64,000 bases of DNA from contig NZ_CP028158.1 of the NCBI RefSeq assembly GCF_003030345.1, forward strand, positions 4,836,001 to 4,900,000, in the 5' to 3' direction. The translations under genes and the position numbers were made by a program. The DNA comes from Plantactinospora sp. BC1. GTDB taxonomy: Bacteria > Actinomycetota > Actinomycetes > Mycobacteriales > Micromonosporaceae. The notes under the pieces are model-generated. The model saw only the letters and a list, made by a program, of their open reading frames with translations, made no database searches and had not been told where the DNA came from. This document shows, one piece after another, positions 53,476 through 60,857 of the stretch (positions are counted from its first letter, which is position 1; each line of letters opens with the position of its first letter).

Positions 53476-53503
53476 CGGCGGCGGCCTCGAACGGCCGCCG
53501 CCG
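53476..53503 (-). terminator. Terminator of the DAHP synthase gene
   Basis: CGGCGGCGGCC (53476-53486) pairs with 53493-53503, loop 6 nt, about 10 nt after the stop codon. Confidence 0.6.
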
Positions 53504-53513
53504 ACCCGGACAG

Positions 53514-54608
53514 TCAGTTCAGGGCGGTACCTGTCGGTGCCGCCACCCGCCGGGCCCGGACCGCCGCCGCCAGGTCCGCCAGCACCTCCTCGGTCTCCGG
53601 CCAGCCGAGGCAGGCGTCGGTGATCGACTGCCCGTACTCCAGCGGCCGGGTCGGGTCCAGGTCCTGCCGGCCGGGTACCAGGAACGACTCCAGCATCAGC
53701 CCGACGATGCCGCGCTGGCCGTCCGCCATCTGCCGGGCCACGTCGGCGGCGACCACCGGCTGCCGGCGGTGGTCCTTGCCGCTGTTGTCGTGGCTCGCGT
53801 CGATCACCAGTCGCTCGGGGAGCCCGGCCGCCCGGAGCAGGGCCAGCGACTCGGCCACCGACTCGGCGTCGTAGTTGGGCTCGCCCCGGCCGCCGCGCAG
53901 CACCAGGTGGCAGTCCGCGTTCCCCCGGGTGTGCATGATCGCCGGAGCCCCGGAGACGTCGATGCCGGGGAAGACGTGCGGCACCCCGGCGGCCCGGATC
54001 GCGTCGACCGCCGTGCCGACGCTGCCGTCCGGGCGGTTCTTCATCCCGATCGGCATGGAGAGGCCGGAGGAGAGCTGGCGGTGCACCTGGCTCTCGACCG
54101 TACGGGCGCCGATGGCGCCCCAGGCCACCGTGTCGGCGATGTACTGCGGGGTGATCGGGTCCAGGAACTCGCAGCCGACCGGCAGCCCCAGCCGCAGGAC
54201 GTCCAGCAGCAGCGCACGGGCGGCCCGCAGCCCGGCGTTCACGTCGCCGGAACCGTCCAGCCCCGGGTCGTTGATCAGGCCCTTCCAGCCGACGGTGGAG
54301 CGGGGCTTCTCGAAGTAGACCCGCATCACCACCAGCAGGTCCTCGGCGTGCTCGGCCGCCGCCACCCGTAGCCGTCGGGCGTAGTCCAGGGCCGCCGCCG
54401 GATCGTGCACCGAGCACGGGCCGACGACGACCAGCAGCCGGTCGTCCTCCCGGTCGAGCACCTGGGCGACCGATCGTCGGCCGTCCAGCACGGCATCGGC
54501 CAACGCCTGGTCCAGGGGCAGTTCGTGGTGCAGCAGCGCCGGGGTGGTCAGCGGCACGATCCGGTCGATGCGCTGGTCGCTGACCCGACCCATCCCGGTG
54601 GTGGTCAT
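53514..54608 (-). CDS. aroG: 3-deoxy-7-phosphoheptulonate synthase (class I DAHP synthase)
   Basis: 364 aa from the ATG at 54608 (GAGGGAG upstream). It is a class I (AroFGH-type) enzyme: GPCSVHDPAAALDYARRL, MRVYFEKPRSTVGWKG, EFLDPITPQYIADTVAWGAIGART, HNSGK-like ASHDNSGKDHRRQ and GIVGLMLESFL. It joins PEP and erythrose-4-P, the first step of aromatic amino-acid synthesis. An upstream leader peptide with Tyr, Trp and Phe plus a U-tract terminator indicates attenuation control. Many actinomycetes also have a class II enzyme elsewhere. Confidence 0.95.
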   Translation of the reverse strand: MTTTGMGRVSDQRIDRIVPLTTPALLHHELPLDQALADAVLDGRRSVAQVLDREDDRLLVVVGPCSVHDPAAALDYARRLRVAAAEHAEDLLVVMRVYFEKPRSTVGWKGLINDPGLDGSGDVNAGLRAARALLLDVLRLGLPVGCEFLDPITPQYIADTVAWGAIGARTVESQVHRQLSSGLSMPIGMKNRPDGSVGTAVDAIRAAGVPHVFPGIDVSGAPAIMHTRGNADCHLVLRGGRGEPNYDAESVAESLALLRAAGLPERLVIDASHDNSGKDHRRQPVVAADVARQMADGQRGIVGLMLESFLVPGRQDLDPTRPLEYGQSITDACLGWPETEEVLADLAAAVRARRVAAPTGTALN

Positions 54609-54680
54609 CGTCGAGGCTCCCTCTCTGCCGACCGCCACCCCGGGGCCGGCGCCCGGGAGCCGAGCCGGCTGATCACATGG

Positions 54681-54706
54681 AAAAAGCAGGGACGATGTCC
54701 CTGCTT
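54681..54706 (-). terminator. Attenuator terminator upstream of aroG
   Basis: On the minus strand AAGCAGGGAC, loop ATC, GTCCCTGCTT, then a U-run (54685-54681): a classical intrinsic terminator, rare in this GC-rich window, placed 73 bp before the aroG start and downstream of the leader peptide. Confidence 0.85.
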
Positions 54707-54739
54707 CAGCCGGCTCTGCTGGATCTTGGTGACGTCAGG

Positions 54740-54799
54740 TCATGGCTGAGTCACCGGCTCCGGAGCCGGCTGACTAAACCATCGATACGAACGCGTCAC
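54740..54799 (-). CDS. aroG leader peptide (aromatic amino-acid attenuator)
   Basis: A 19-residue frame from GTG 54799 to TGA 54740-54742 reads MTRSYRWFSQPAPEPVTQP. Tyr, Trp and Phe codons are clustered (Y-R-W-F). A self-complementary CCGGCTCCGGAGCCGG stretch within it and a GGTGAC/GTCACC pair further on can form competing stems before the terminator at 54681-54706. TATGGT lies 7 nt before the GTG, so the leader may be leaderless. Ribosome stalling at scarce aromatic tRNAs would then let transcription reach aroG. Confidence 0.8.
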   Translation of the reverse strand: MTRSYRWFSQPAPEPVTQP

Positions 54800-54858
54800 G
54801 CTGGGAACCATACCCGATGCCGGGCCCGACCGGACCCCGCCGCCCACCTGCTGGTACG

Positions 54859-55332
54859 TCAGCGGCCCGGGTTGCGGGCGGCGATGGTGGCGTTCAGCGC
54901 GGTGGCGAAGCCGGTCCAGGCCAGGTAGGGCAGGAGCGCCGCCCCGGCCACCCGGTCCGCCCGCCAGGCTCGGTGCAGCAGGGCGGCGTTGGCCGCGTTC
55001 AGCAGGACCAGTTCGGCCAGGGCGAGCCGTGGCCGGCGGGCCCGGAAGAAGAGCGCGTTCCAGCCGGCGTTCAGGACGAGATCGATCGCGTACGCGCGCC
55101 GGAGCCTGCCGCGCTCTGCGACGCTGGTGCTGGCGTCGAGGGCGCGGGCGGCGGCGAACGCGATCGAGGCGTAGAGCGGGGTCCAGACGGCGGGGAAGGC
55201 CGCCGGAGGCGGCTGCCACGCGGGCTTGTCCAGCGACCGGTACCAGGCGGAGTTGGGGTCGGTGGCAAGCGAGCCGGCGGCGGCGGTCAGCGCGGTGGCC
55301 AGTCCGGTCTTGGCGAGTGTCGAACCGTTCAT
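54859..55332 (-). CDS. tspO: TspO/MBR family membrane protein
   Basis: 157 aa with five membrane segments. WYRSLDKPAWQPPPAAFPAVWTPLYASIAFA is the core TspO signature, and LVLNAGWNALFFRARRPRLALAELVLLNA follows it. Bacterial TspO proteins bind porphyrins and take part in tetrapyrrole or stress signalling. It lies just upstream of the aroG leader, but the attenuator has its own promoter-like sequence. Preceded by the repeat-rich intergenic region. Confidence 0.92.
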   Translation of the reverse strand: MNGSTLAKTGLATALTAAAGSLATDPNSAWYRSLDKPAWQPPPAAFPAVWTPLYASIAFAAARALDASTSVAERGRLRRAYAIDLVLNAGWNALFFRARRPRLALAELVLLNAANAALLHRAWRADRVAGAALLPYLAWTGFATALNATIAARNPGR

Positions 55333-55443
55333 CCCGGTCTGGTACCCGATCGGGAGCCGGTCATCCCCTCAAGGGCGAGGCCAGGCATGGACCTGGCGTC
55401 GCCTGTCCCGCCGCCGGCCTCCTGGGGAACCTCTGTGGCCGAG

Positions 55444-55600
55444 ACTGTAGAGCTGCCCCGTTTGTGCCCACCAGGAGCGCGAGGTCGTTCTGGTGGGCAA
55501 TCTCGTCCTCCGAGGACGTCGCGCCCGCCCTCGATGCGCCTCGGATCGGCTCCGAACCGCGCCTGGTAGACCGGGAGCACAAGCGGGGCAGCTCGACAGT
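55444..55600. repeat. Palindromic intergenic repeat element, copy B
   Basis: 24-bp inverted arms, 55444-55467 and 55577-55600, match at 22 of 24 positions; the right arm is an exact inverse match to copy A at 19730-19753. Between them lie a perfect GCCCACCAG/CTGGTGGGC hairpin (55466-55498) and a CCGAGG/CCTCGG stem, so a transcript would fold as a branched structure. Confidence 0.75.
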
Positions 55601-55653
55601 GTCCGCCGCAGACCCATTGCGCTCGGGTCGCACCGTCCAACGTCGGGCTACCC

Positions 55654-55681
55654 GGGGGGGGGGGGGGGGGGGGGGGGGGGG
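55654..55681 (+). repeat. Run of 28 G
   Basis: An uninterrupted 28-base G homopolymer, followed by CGGGG. The length may be a sequencing or assembly estimate. Such a run can form G-quadruplexes and is prone to slippage. Confidence 0.85.
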
Positions 55682-55768
55682 CGGGGCCGGCGTCCCGGCC
55701 CCCACGGGCAAAGGGGGGCGTGCTGTTGCGGTCTCTTGCGCGCAAAGCCGGGCGTTACGGTGGGCCAT

Positions 55769-55822
55769 AGAGACCTCCGGTAGGTATGGGCGTCAGCACC
55801 TCACACCTCGCCGGAGGTCTCT
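55769..55822. terminator. Inverted repeat at the 3' end of the GH43 operon
   Basis: AGAGACCTCCGG (55769-55780) and its perfect complement (55811-55822), 30 nt apart, lie just beyond the stop codon of the convergent-side GH43 gene. The likely role is a terminator. Confidence 0.45.
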
Positions 55823-55870
55823 CCATCGATCAAGCCGACACGCCGTCAACAACGCTCATGGTCACTACAG

Positions 55871-57316
55871 CTAGCTGGTCGCCCGGAAGGTGGCATCGCT
55901 TCGGCCCTGTGCGTCGCCGATCGGGTCCAGCCGGAGCAGGTAGCCGCTGTGCCGGATGTAGCGGTCGGGGTGGTTGTAGGACCGGTACGAGGTCCAGGCG
56001 GAGTTGGCGAGCCCGGCGACGGGTTGGAAGGTCGCGTCGGCCGCGAAGGTGGCGGTGCCGTCGCTGGCCTCCAGTCGGAAGTCGAAGTCGTAGTGCCGCA
56101 GGTAGTGGCCGGGGAAGTTCACCGACTCGAACGATCTGGTGTCGGAGCCGCCGGCCAGCCCGGGTACCAGCCGGAACTGGGCGTCCTGCGCCGGGCTGAC
56201 GTTGGCGTCGAGGCGTACGTCGAAGTCGGCGTGCCGCACGTACCGGTCCTGGTGGTTGTAGGACTGGATCCGGTTGACCGGTGTGCTGTGGCCCCAGCGG
56301 GCGAGCACCCGGCTCTCCTCGGCGGCGGTCAGGTTGAGGATCGAGCCGTGCCGTTTGACGGTGCCGCCCATGGCGTACGAGCCGGACGCCGGGATCCGGT
56401 AGCCGCCGGGGTTCGACGGGTTGGCGGTCAGCACGGGCAGGTACCCGCGTCCGGAGGAGTACTGGTCGAGATAGAGCGCCCACTCGGTGCGGGTGTTGAA
56501 CCGCATCCACATCGGCCCCTCGACCTGCGAGCCGGTCAGGCCGATCCCGGCGAGGTTGCCGAGGGTGGTCCAGGTGCCGAGGACCGAGTTGCTTCCCTCG
56601 ACGGTGATCTGGCCGTCGCCGGAGGCCCGCACGTAGCGGTAGCCGCCGACGCCGGCCGGAACCTCGACGATCTGGGTGTCGATGATGCCCTGCGCACCGG
56701 CCCGGTCGATGTACACCTGTGGGGTGCCGATGCTGCGGAAGTTGGTCGTCCGGGCCTGGTAGATGCGGTGTTTCAGCACCCCGTTGCGGGTCGCGTTCGT
56801 CGCCCAGTAGAGGACGTAGTCGCCGGTGGCGGGGTTCCAGATCGCCTCCGGCGCCCAGGCGTTGCGTCCGTCCGGAATCGCACCGGCGACGTTGAGCAGC
56901 CAGGGCGCCGACCAGTTCACCAGGTCGGTGGACTCCCAGACGACCAGGTTGCGGCTGCCGTTGTTGACGGCGCCGTCCCAGTCCTGTCCGCAGCCGATGC
57001 AGAGGTCGGTCGCGATCATCCAGTATCGGTCTCCGGCGGGGGAGCGGACCAGGGCCGGGTCCCGGGCGCCACGGGTGCCGACCGTCGAGCGGAGGACCGG
57101 ACCTCCGTTGTTGAGGTCGGTCCAGTGCAGCCCGTCCCTGCTGTGTGCGACGGAGATCTGTTGGCCGGCCGCCCCTTCGCCGACGAAGTGCGCCATCAGG
57201 TAGCCGGTGAACGGGTCCAGCGCCGCCGCCTGTCCCGGCGCCGCCGCCGACCACGAGGTGAGGAGCAGGCAGGCGGCGCCGAGTACCGCGCTGAGCCGGA
57301 CGACTGTTCTCGACAT
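55871..57316 (-). CDS. Secreted GH43-type glycosidase with AbfB (CBM42) domain
   Basis: 481 aa. Signal peptide (LSAVLGAACLLLTSWSAAAPGQAAA), then a five-bladed GH43-like domain (residues ~35-330; GARDPALVRSPAGDRYWMIATD, NAWAPEAIWNP, VEGPMWMRF) and a C-terminal arabinose-binding AbfB domain (~345-481) with IQSYNHQDRYVRHADFDVRL, FESVNFPGHYLRHYDFDFRL and YRSYNHPDRYIRHSGYLLRL. It probably acts on arabinan or arabinoxylan side chains outside the cell. It is the second gene of an operon, 19 bp after the next entry. Confidence 0.88.
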   Translation of the reverse strand: MSRTVVRLSAVLGAACLLLTSWSAAAPGQAAALDPFTGYLMAHFVGEGAAGQQISVAHSRDGLHWTDLNNGGPVLRSTVGTRGARDPALVRSPAGDRYWMIATDLCIGCGQDWDGAVNNGSRNLVVWESTDLVNWSAPWLLNVAGAIPDGRNAWAPEAIWNPATGDYVLYWATNATRNGVLKHRIYQARTTNFRSIGTPQVYIDRAGAQGIIDTQIVEVPAGVGGYRYVRASGDGQITVEGSNSVLGTWTTLGNLAGIGLTGSQVEGPMWMRFNTRTEWALYLDQYSSGRGYLPVLTANPSNPGGYRIPASGSYAMGGTVKRHGSILNLTAAEESRVLARWGHSTPVNRIQSYNHQDRYVRHADFDVRLDANVSPAQDAQFRLVPGLAGGSDTRSFESVNFPGHYLRHYDFDFRLEASDGTATFAADATFQPVAGLANSAWTSYRSYNHPDRYIRHSGYLLRLDPIGDAQGRSDATFRATS

Positions 57317-57335
57317 GAGGTTCCCTCCGGTGGCC

Positions 57336-58733
57336 CTAGGCTGTCGGGACGATCGGCCGGATGGTGCCGTCGGCGTTGAACTCCATCCGGTCGATGGTGG
57401 TTTCCCGGTTGGTGCCGTTACCGGCCGGCACGGCGAACCGGTGATAGGCGACGTACCAGGTGTCGGTGCCGGGCGCCCGTACCACCGAGTGGTGGCCGGT
57501 GCCCCTGATGCCGGCGTCGAGCCGCTTCTGGAGTACGACCCGGCGGTTGGTCCACGGCCCGAACGGTGACGTCCCGGTGGCGTACGCGACCCGGTAGTCC
57601 TCGCTGCGGGTGTCGTTCTCGGACCACATCAGGTAGTAGGTGCCGTTTCGCCTGAACACGAACGGCGCCTCGTTGTAGCCGGGTGGGGTGATGGTGCGCA
57701 CCTGCGCCGGGTCGTACGAGACCATGTCGGCGTTGAGCCGGACGACCCTCGCCACGCCCTGGCCCCAGTACAGATAGGACACTCCGTCGTCGTCGGTGAA
57801 GACCATCGGGTCGATCGCCTGACCGCCGGGGAACTGGCCGGCGCGCACGAGTGGATGCCCCAGCGCGTCGCGGAACGGTCCGGTCGGGGTGTCCGCGACG
57901 GCGACGCCGAGCTGCTTGGCGGTGTTGCCGCTGGCCGCGCCGCCGCTGAAGTAGAGGTAGTAGCGGCCGTTGCCGGCGGCGACCGCCGGGGCCCAGGCGG
58001 AGTCGTCCGCCCACGACACGTCCGGCCCGTGGTCGAGGATCACGCCGTGGTCGGTCCAGTTGACCAGGTCGGTGGAGGAGAACGCCTTGTAGTAGGTGCC
58101 GCTCCAGCCGGCGTACCCGTCGGTCGTCGGGTAGAGGTAGTAGCGGCCGTTGAAGGTGGTGAGGTGCGGGTCGGCGAAGAGGCCCGGGATGACCGGCCCC
58201 CTGGTGGTCTTCGGCGCCCACGGCGCGGTGAGCCGGAACGCACTCTCCGCCCGGAACGTCGCGGTGTCCTGGTACGGGTCGAGCCAGAGCGCGGAGTCGC
58301 GGTGCCGGATCCGCCGGTCGGGGTAGTTGTACGAGGCGAGCGAGACCGACCCGGCGACCGGGCCGTCCACCGGGCAGAAGGTGGCGTCGGCCCGGAACGT
58401 CGGGTCGCCGGTGTTGGGGTCGATCCGCAGGCGCCAGTCCCGGTGCCGCAGAAACTGCCCGTTCGCGGCCTGCAACGAGTAGCACCGTGGCGACGCCAGC
58501 CCGTTCACCACGGTGAAGGTGGCGTCGAGTCTGGTCTGGGCGCTGCTGCCGCTCGTCACCTCGTCGAGTCGCCCGAGGTGGTCCTGGTGTCGCAGGTACC
58601 GTCCGGGCAGGCCGACCGACTCCAGCGACCGCGCGCCGGTGGGCAGCGTCGCCGCCCGCGCGGGCGACCCCGGGACCAGGACCAGGAGGCCGGCCGCCAC
58701 CGCCGAGAGTGTGAGGACGGGAAGGATGCGCAT
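57336..58733 (-). CDS. Secreted AbfB-GH43 arabinosidase
   Basis: 465 aa from the ATG at 58733 (GGAG upstream). Signal peptide, an N-terminal AbfB/CBM42 domain (~35-165; ESVGLPGRYLRHQDHLGRLDE, ASYNYPDRRIRHRDSALWLD), then a GH43 domain (~175-465) with IPGLFADPHLTTFNGRYYLYPTTDG (catalytic Asp), DDSAWAPAVAAGNGRYYLYFSGG, AIDPMVFTDDDG and NEAPFVFRRNGTYYLMWSEND (catalytic Glu). The domain order is reversed relative to the downstream gene. LacI-type operators lie at 58834-58860. Confidence 0.9.
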   Translation of the reverse strand: MRILPVLTLSAVAAGLLVLVPGSPARAATLPTGARSLESVGLPGRYLRHQDHLGRLDEVTSGSSAQTRLDATFTVVNGLASPRCYSLQAANGQFLRHRDWRLRIDPNTGDPTFRADATFCPVDGPVAGSVSLASYNYPDRRIRHRDSALWLDPYQDTATFRAESAFRLTAPWAPKTTRGPVIPGLFADPHLTTFNGRYYLYPTTDGYAGWSGTYYKAFSSTDLVNWTDHGVILDHGPDVSWADDSAWAPAVAAGNGRYYLYFSGGAASGNTAKQLGVAVADTPTGPFRDALGHPLVRAGQFPGGQAIDPMVFTDDDGVSYLYWGQGVARVVRLNADMVSYDPAQVRTITPPGYNEAPFVFRRNGTYYLMWSENDTRSEDYRVAYATGTSPFGPWTNRRVVLQKRLDAGIRGTGHHSVVRAPGTDTWYVAYHRFAVPAGNGTNRETTIDRMEFNADGTIRPIVPTA

Positions 58734-58833
58734 CACGAGACTCCGATCCGGGTCGGCCGCCGTGGCCGGTGCACACATCGGGACAGGTTCGTCAGCGGTC
58801 GGGCGCCCACCGCTCGCACCTGGGGGACCGTGC

Positions 58834-58860
58834 TGTTAGCGCTGAGTGTTAGCGCTCACA
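58834..58860. promoter_or_regulatory. Two tandem LacI-type operators of the GH43 operon
   Basis: TGTTAGCGCTGAGT (58834-58847) and TGTTAGCGCTCACA (58847-58860), 13 bp apart, about 100 bp upstream of the GH43 start. Both carry the AGCGCT core of LacI-family sites. Confidence 0.65.
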
Positions 58861-58970
58861 TGGCGCCTGTCAAGCTCTCGACGGTTCTCGATGCCGGAGT
58901 GGGGCCGGTCCCGGGCCGCTCTGCCGACCCGGGGCCCGCCCCACCCACCGTCCTGCTGCCGGACCCTCGG

Positions 58971-60857
58971 CTACCGGGCGGCGTAGCTGATGTTCGGCCG
59001 GGGCGGGGTGCTCATCCCGGCGCCGAGGAAGTAGTCGACGTGGTGGGACTGCATGTACCCCTTCAGCGTCATCGCGTTGCGATAGGCGGGGTTGTGCGCG
59101 AGCGTGTACAGCCGGGTGCCGCTCGGCTGGTTGGTGGTGAAGATGATCAGCTCGTTGTAGCTGGCGTTGGTGTAGACGACCTCCTCGCGCCAGTCACCGA
59201 GGATGTCGCCGACGAAGGTGGGCTGGACGCCCTGGCTCGCGTTGACCGCGCCGTAGTTCCAGGTGCTGACCAGCCGGGGCACGCTGCCGCTCGCCGTCGG
59301 GCTGTTCGGGTTCCACTTCTCGATCTTGCCGTCGTTGAGCAGCTCCATGGTGACGTCGCCGTCCCACCAGAGCCCGAGCTGCGGCCACGGCTGGAGCGAG
59401 GTGTTCGGCTCGGCGAGCCGGTTGGTGGGCGCGTTGTATAGCCCGGAGAAGGACCAGACCTCCATGCCGGGGAAGCGCGGGTCGATGTCACCGGCCATGC
59501 CGCGCCCCACGTCGGCGGTACCCGACTCGACGTGCCGCCAGATGATGGAGCCGTTGGCCGCGTCGTAGTAGTACTGGCGCAGCCCGCTGGGGTTGACCTG
59601 CTGGACACCGTAGCCCTGTAGACCCGGGCGGTTGGGATCCATCTTGGCGATGTGGAAGCGGTCGCCGTGGATGACACCCTGCGGTCCAAGCGAGTACTTC
59701 AGGGTGCCGTTTCCGTTGAGTACGAACCCGATCTCGGCGACCTCGTCCCGGCCGTCGCCGTCGACGTCGATGATCCGGGTGTTGTGCCCGTCCGGGGTGT
59801 TCTGGTTGCCGCGCAGCCACTTCCACTGCTGGCTGAGGGACTGGCCGGTGAACCGCCAGGCGGTCATCATCAGGTTGAAGTCGCCGCTGCCGATCCGGTT
59901 CTTCATGAAGGCGACCAGGCTCGGGTTGACCCCGTCGAGGTGACCGACGCCGAAGCGGGCGTACATGGGGCCGTCGGCGAGGTAGTCGGTCGGCACCGGT
60001 GCGGTGGCCCGGGGCGCCCCGGTCAGGCCGTCGAGGATGGCGATGAACTGCCGGTTGTTGTCGCTGTTGGTGAAGGTGGTGCCGTTGCCGAACCGGACGC
60101 CGTTGGCGATCCGCAGGGCGACCTCGGCGCGGCCGTCGCTGTCGAGGTCGTAGACGGTGACGCCGTCGTTGTGGCCGACGTCGATGGTGGCCGAGCCGCC
60201 CTCGATGTTGTTCTGGTTGGTGCTGTTCGGGCCCATGTTGACCGACCAGAGGAACTGGCCGTTGCCGCGGTACGCCTCGACGGTCTGCGGGGAGGTCTGC
60301 CGGTCGAGCACGTAGTCGTACTCGCCGTCGCCGTCGAGGTCGCCGACCCAGACGAACTTGACCGCCCCACCGGCGCGCAACGGCACCCGGACCACCGGTT
60401 CGGTGGCGTGGTTGGCGGAGAGCGTGAACGAACGGCTCGGCGCCTGTTCCGCACCGTTGACCACCGGGCGTACGTGGTAGGTGTTCGACTGGCCCAGGTT
60501 CGCGCTGCCGTCGGTGTAGTTCGTCCCGCCGGTCAGCGGCGACGGATTGAGTTTCACGGCCGCACCGCCGCCGGTGGCCCGGTAGACGTTGAAGCCGATA
60601 CCGGCGGGGTCGAGGCCGAGCAGCCGCCAGCTGACCAGCACCTGGCTGCCGCTTGACCGCACGGCGACGACCCCGCGACCGAGGCTCTCCATCCGACGGG
60701 GGTCGGCCGGCAGCCGGCTCGGGTCGCCCGCCGTGACGCCGGGCCCGCCCCCGGACCGGACCGGCGCGGCCGCCGCCCCCAGCGCGACCACCACTCCGGC
60801 GCCGGTCAACAGGGTCGTCACGGCCAGCACTGCGCAGAACTTCGTCCTCGGTCTCAT
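58971..60857 (-). CDS. Rhamnogalacturonan lyase, PL11 (YesW/YesX-like)
   Basis: 628 aa from the ATG at 60857. Signal peptide, a fibronectin-like N-terminal part (to ~165), then the PL11 propeller with repeated calcium-binding DxDGDG loops (WVGDLDGDGEYDYVLDRQTSPQT, YDLDSDGRAEVALR, IDVDGDGRDEVAEIGFVLNGNG, WWDGDVTMELLN). The ends MKGYMQSHHVDYFLG-like (here LKGYMQSHHVDYFLGAGM) are typical. It cleaves rhamnogalacturonan I outside the cell. The start overlaps the PL26 gene's stop (ATGA). Confidence 0.93.
   Translation of the reverse strand: MRPRTKFCAVLAVTTLLTGAGVVVALGAAAAPVRSGGGPGVTAGDPSRLPADPRRMESLGRGVVAVRSSGSQVLVSWRLLGLDPAGIGFNVYRATGGGAAVKLNPSPLTGGTNYTDGSANLGQSNTYHVRPVVNGAEQAPSRSFTLSANHATEPVVRVPLRAGGAVKFVWVGDLDGDGEYDYVLDRQTSPQTVEAYRGNGQFLWSVNMGPNSTNQNNIEGGSATIDVGHNDGVTVYDLDSDGRAEVALRIANGVRFGNGTTFTNSDNNRQFIAILDGLTGAPRATAPVPTDYLADGPMYARFGVGHLDGVNPSLVAFMKNRIGSGDFNLMMTAWRFTGQSLSQQWKWLRGNQNTPDGHNTRIIDVDGDGRDEVAEIGFVLNGNGTLKYSLGPQGVIHGDRFHIAKMDPNRPGLQGYGVQQVNPSGLRQYYYDAANGSIIWRHVESGTADVGRGMAGDIDPRFPGMEVWSFSGLYNAPTNRLAEPNTSLQPWPQLGLWWDGDVTMELLNDGKIEKWNPNSPTASGSVPRLVSTWNYGAVNASQGVQPTFVGDILGDWREEVVYTNASYNELIIFTTNQPSGTRLYTLAHNPAYRNAMTLKGYMQSHHVDYFLGAGMSTPPRPNISYAAR

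Larger units (their letters stand above)
55333..55870. other. Repeat-rich intergenic region
   Basis: 538 bp with no convincing gene. It holds repeat element copy B (55444-55600), a 28-base G run (55654-55681) and a 12-bp inverted repeat (55769-55822). Confidence 0.7.

Noticed and set aside
55769-55822. Transposon end or MITE
   Set aside because: The 12-bp inverted repeat is short, has no target duplication that I can see, and lies exactly where a terminator for the GH43 operon is expected.
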